Shown one piece after another: positions 5,156 through 6,425 of a DNA stretch of 6,425 nucleotides; the first letter of the stretch is position 1, and each line of letters opens with the position of its first letter. Under the pieces are notes generated by a model. The model was not told the DNA's origin and did not search any database. It was given only the letters and a program-made list of their open reading frames with translations. A program made the position numbers and the translations under genes. The stretch comes from Bacillus sp. JCM 19058. Lineage in GTDB: Bacteria > Bacillota > Bacilli > Bacillales_H > Bacillaceae_D. Location: contig BAXO01000145.1 in the NCBI GenBank assembly GCA_001310555.1, positions 1 through 6,425 on the forward strand, written 5' to 3'.

Positions 5156-6051
5156 TTGGTGTCTATATCTTTAAAGTTAAACTTCGATACTGAAGCCGAA
5201 GATGCAGCAAACTTTTATACGAGAGTACTTAAAGACTCTGACCTTATCCAAGTCACAAGATTTCCAAAAGATCGAGAAGAATGTGTCACATGTGGCATAG
5301 ACCTGTACTAGCAGGGAGTGTGATGAATGTAGACTTTAAGATAGGAAATACATTCTTTACAGCATTAAACGGGCGAACGGTCCTGAATATGAATTTAATC
5401 AATCAATCTCATTATCTGTACAATGTGAGGACGAAGAAGAATTTTATGAGGCCTATAATCAGTTCTCTAGTTCAGGAGAAATTGTTGAACCACCTTCGAA
5501 AGATGAACGATCCGAATTTTCCGCATGGGTGAAAGATAAATTTGGGGGTTTACTGGAAAATTGTTATCTCGGGAAATCGTCAACAAAAGGTTGTTCCCTA
5601 CCTTTTGTTCTCAGAAAGTCATCTTCTTGAAGAAGCAGTAAATTTTTATTGTTCATTGTTTCAAGAGACTAACAGTGAGGTTCATTCATTTGAAAACCAT
5701 CATCAAACGGAAAGCACTGAGTTCTATTTTCGCTTACAAAATCAGCAATTCATTGCGGCTTATATAAATGAAACGTTCCCTACATTTACTGAAGGAATAT
5801 CATTTATTATCGTTTGTAATAAACAAAAAGAAGTCGATGCCTTTTGGAATGCTCTCTCGAAAGAAGGCAAAGGTCTATATCGAGAAGCAAGTGCCTGGTT
5901 AGTAGATAAATATCGATTGTGGTGGCAAATCATTTCACTCGAGTTAACAACTGTTGTGGAAAAGGGAAGTGGTATTGGACAAGCAATTGAAGAGATGGGG
6001 AGCAATCTTTTAATTGATGTTAAAAAAAATAAAAAAAAGCGATTGAACTAA
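5156..6051 (+). pseudogene. Tandem PhnB-like VOC family protein broken by several frameshifts
   Basis: PhnB/YjdN-like proteins of the vicinal oxygen chelate superfamily are here present as two fused modules of about 145 residues. Module 1 begins at TTG 5156 or GTG 5159 and reads LKLNFDTEAEDAANFYTRVL, then changes frame around 5270-5310 to AGSVMNVDFKIGNTFFTALNG. It changes again at GGG 5371-5373, where adding one G gives ALNGANGPEYEFNQSISL, and continues through SVQCEDEEEFYEAY to SAWVKDKFG. At the G5 run 5541-5545 one G is extra; removing it gives KFGVYWKIVISG. Module 2 follows intact from about 5542. At the end, A8 runs at 6022-6029 and 6031-6038 may each carry an extra A; without them the protein would end VKKIKKAIELK. 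Two of the indels are losses, so these are not all homopolymer over-calls. Enzymatic activity is not established for this family type. Confidence 0.75.
5542..6051 (+). CDS. Intact second VOC (PhnB-like) module
   Basis: This is the open C-terminal half of the broken tandem VOC protein, about 169 residues. GVYWKIVISG closes module 1. QKVVPYLLFSES..LEEAVNFYCSLFQ opens module 2, matching the family pattern PyLlF......eA.nFYtslF. FTEGISFIIVCNKQKEVDAFWNALSKEG and WLVDKYRLWWQII match the second half of a PhnB unit (FteaiSffv.c....evd..W..Ls, W..DkyGlsWQi). The frame has no convincing SD or start at 5542, so independent translation is doubtful. The lysine-rich end lies in the two A8 runs and may be misread. 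Confidence 0.65.
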   Translation: MGVYWKIVISGNRQQKVVPYLLFSESHLLEEAVNFYCSLFQETNSEVHSFENHHQTESTEFYFRLQNQQFIAAYINETFPTFTEGISFIIVCNKQKEVDAFWNALSKEGKGLYREASAWLVDKYRLWWQIISLELTTVVEKGSGIGQAIEEMGSNLLIDVKKNKKKRLN

Positions 6052-6182
6052 AATAATGTGATTTGCTAAAATTAAGCTTCCCTTTTTGCCAACAAAAATA
6101 GATAAACAAATAGTTCCCAACATTATTGTGAAAATTAAGTGCATGGAAGCTAATGTTTAAAATGATAAGATGGGGAGAGCGT

Positions 6183-6224
6183 ATGTTATTTATTCCATTA
6201 ACTGAACGTAAAAGAGTTCACTAG
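6183..6224 (+). CDS. SD-preceded micro-ORF (13 codons)
   Basis: ATG 6183 is preceded by GGGGAG (6172-6177) at a 5-base spacing and reads MLFIPLTERKRVH before TAG. Its last codons form the left arm of the hairpin at 6214-6242. This resembles a leader peptide, or the stub of a gene lost to deletion. No known leader peptide is recognised and codon content is not diagnostic. Confidence 0.25.
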   Translation: MLFIPLTERKRVH

Positions 6225-6242
6225 AAAGGATCTGGTGAACTC
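6214..6242 (+). repeat. Inverted repeat / hairpin with SD-like loop
   Basis: GAGTTCAC (6214-6221) and GTGAACTC (6235-6242) are perfect 8-bp arms. Inner pairs T-G, A-T, G-C and A-T extend the stem to 12 bp, leaving the loop AAGGA (6226-6230). No T-run follows. An ATG at 6243 starts immediately after the stem, so the SD-like loop is 12 bases from it. Confidence 0.6.
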
Positions 6243-6269
6243 ATGATACGATAGGGCGTTTAATGAAGG

Positions 6270-6308
6270 AAAAAATCCTAATTTCTCACCGAGAAATTAG
6301 GATTTTTT
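6270..6308. terminator. Perfect bidirectional Rho-independent terminator
   Basis: Arms 6270-6287 and 6291-6308 are perfectly complementary over 18 bp around the loop ACC. The left arm starts with A6 and the right arm ends with T6, so it can work in both directions. It lies 9 bases past the stop of a possible minus-strand relic (6317) and about 215 bases past the VOC stop. Confidence 0.9.
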
Positions 6309-6316
6309 ATTTGGAT

Positions 6317-6425
6317 TTACTCACGTTGTAAAGCTGCATTATATTGACGCTACTCTAATAAAAGAATTTTTCCCTAGTAAACCGCTTCCTTACATTATTT
6401 ATTAGTATCCGAGTATAAAAAAAAG
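6317..6425 (-). pseudogene. Possible decayed C-terminal end of a minus-strand gene
   Basis: Read on the minus strand toward the terminator, the frame ending in TAA at 6319-6317 gives RQYNAALQRE preceded by GKILLLE and CKEAVY, each separated by a single stop codon (two TAG, one TAA). Stops of that type can arise from CAG or CAA. The close downstream terminator supports a former gene end. The family is not recognised, and this may be noncoding DNA that merely reads well. Confidence 0.2.

Larger units (their letters stand above)
6052..6269 (+). other. AT-rich intergenic region with micro-ORF and hairpin
   Basis: The first 120 bases show only weak complementarity (AGCTTCC at 6074-6080 with GGAAGCT at 6145-6151). 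A 13-codon ORF with an SD lies at 6183-6224, overlapping a strong hairpin at 6214-6242. ATG ATA CGA TAG (6243-6254) follows the hairpin. No gene of normal size is present. Confidence 0.45.

Noticed and set aside
5760..6005. 81-codon minus-strand frame inside the second VOC module
   Set aside because: Antisense to conserved VOC sequence with no SD or motif.
1..6425. CRISPR array, transposon or phage attachment site
   Set aside because: No regularly spaced repeats, transposase motifs, terminal inverted repeats with target duplications, or integrase signatures were seen.

Overview
The window looks like chromosomal DNA of a Bacillaceae member, possibly an alkaliphilic or soil Bacillus relative. 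The signs are strong AGGAGG-type ribosome binding sites, sigma-A-like promoters with extended -10 boxes, moderate to low GC, and protein families typical of that group: a ClpP paralogue, a CPBP membrane protease, an AraC regulator with a GyrI-like domain and a tandem PhnB-like VOC protein. No species call is possible from the sequence alone. I see no mobile element, CRISPR array, rRNA or tRNA.

Layout. 1-42 may be the tail of a + strand gene. 86-682 (-) is an intact histidine phosphatase. 961-1657 (+) is a sigma-70/ECF-type sigma factor, directly followed by an intact second-type clpP (1673-2254, +) and a clear terminator. 2297-2545 is a GC-rich stretch full of small palindromes. 2546-3344 (-) is a CPBP-family membrane protease split by a frameshift. 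3345-4208 looks empty but holds a decayed SRPBCC/AHSA1-like gene (about 3601-4015, +). 4199-5049 (+) is an AraC-type regulator with a C-terminal effector-binding domain, split by frameshifts. 5156-6051 (+) is a two-module PhnB-like VOC protein broken by several indels. 6052-6425 holds a tiny SD-preceded ORF, a hairpin, a perfect 18-bp-arm terminator and a possible decayed gene end on the minus strand.

How the genes relate. The sigma factor and ClpP form a probable two-gene operon, suggesting a dedicated regulator that controls a specialised ClpP. SRPBCC, AraC/GyrI-like and PhnB-like proteins are all small-molecule-binding folds. Their side-by-side position, with damage in each, suggests a small accessory cluster in decay.

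Most striking pattern. Every A (or minus-strand T) run of 7 or more inside a coding region sits at a point where removing exactly one base restores, or plausibly improves, the expected protein. The runs are at 1578-1584, 3213-3220, 4212-4218, 4508-4515, 6022-6029 and 6031-6038. A G5 run at 5541-5545 behaves the same way. This points to systematic homopolymer over-calling in the assembly, or to real homopolymer expansion with slippage or phase variation. The SRPBCC relic has nonsense codons that this cannot explain, so at least that gene is truly dead. I found no clearly undescribed biological system; the sigma-clpP pair and the homopolymer pattern are the items most worth checking.
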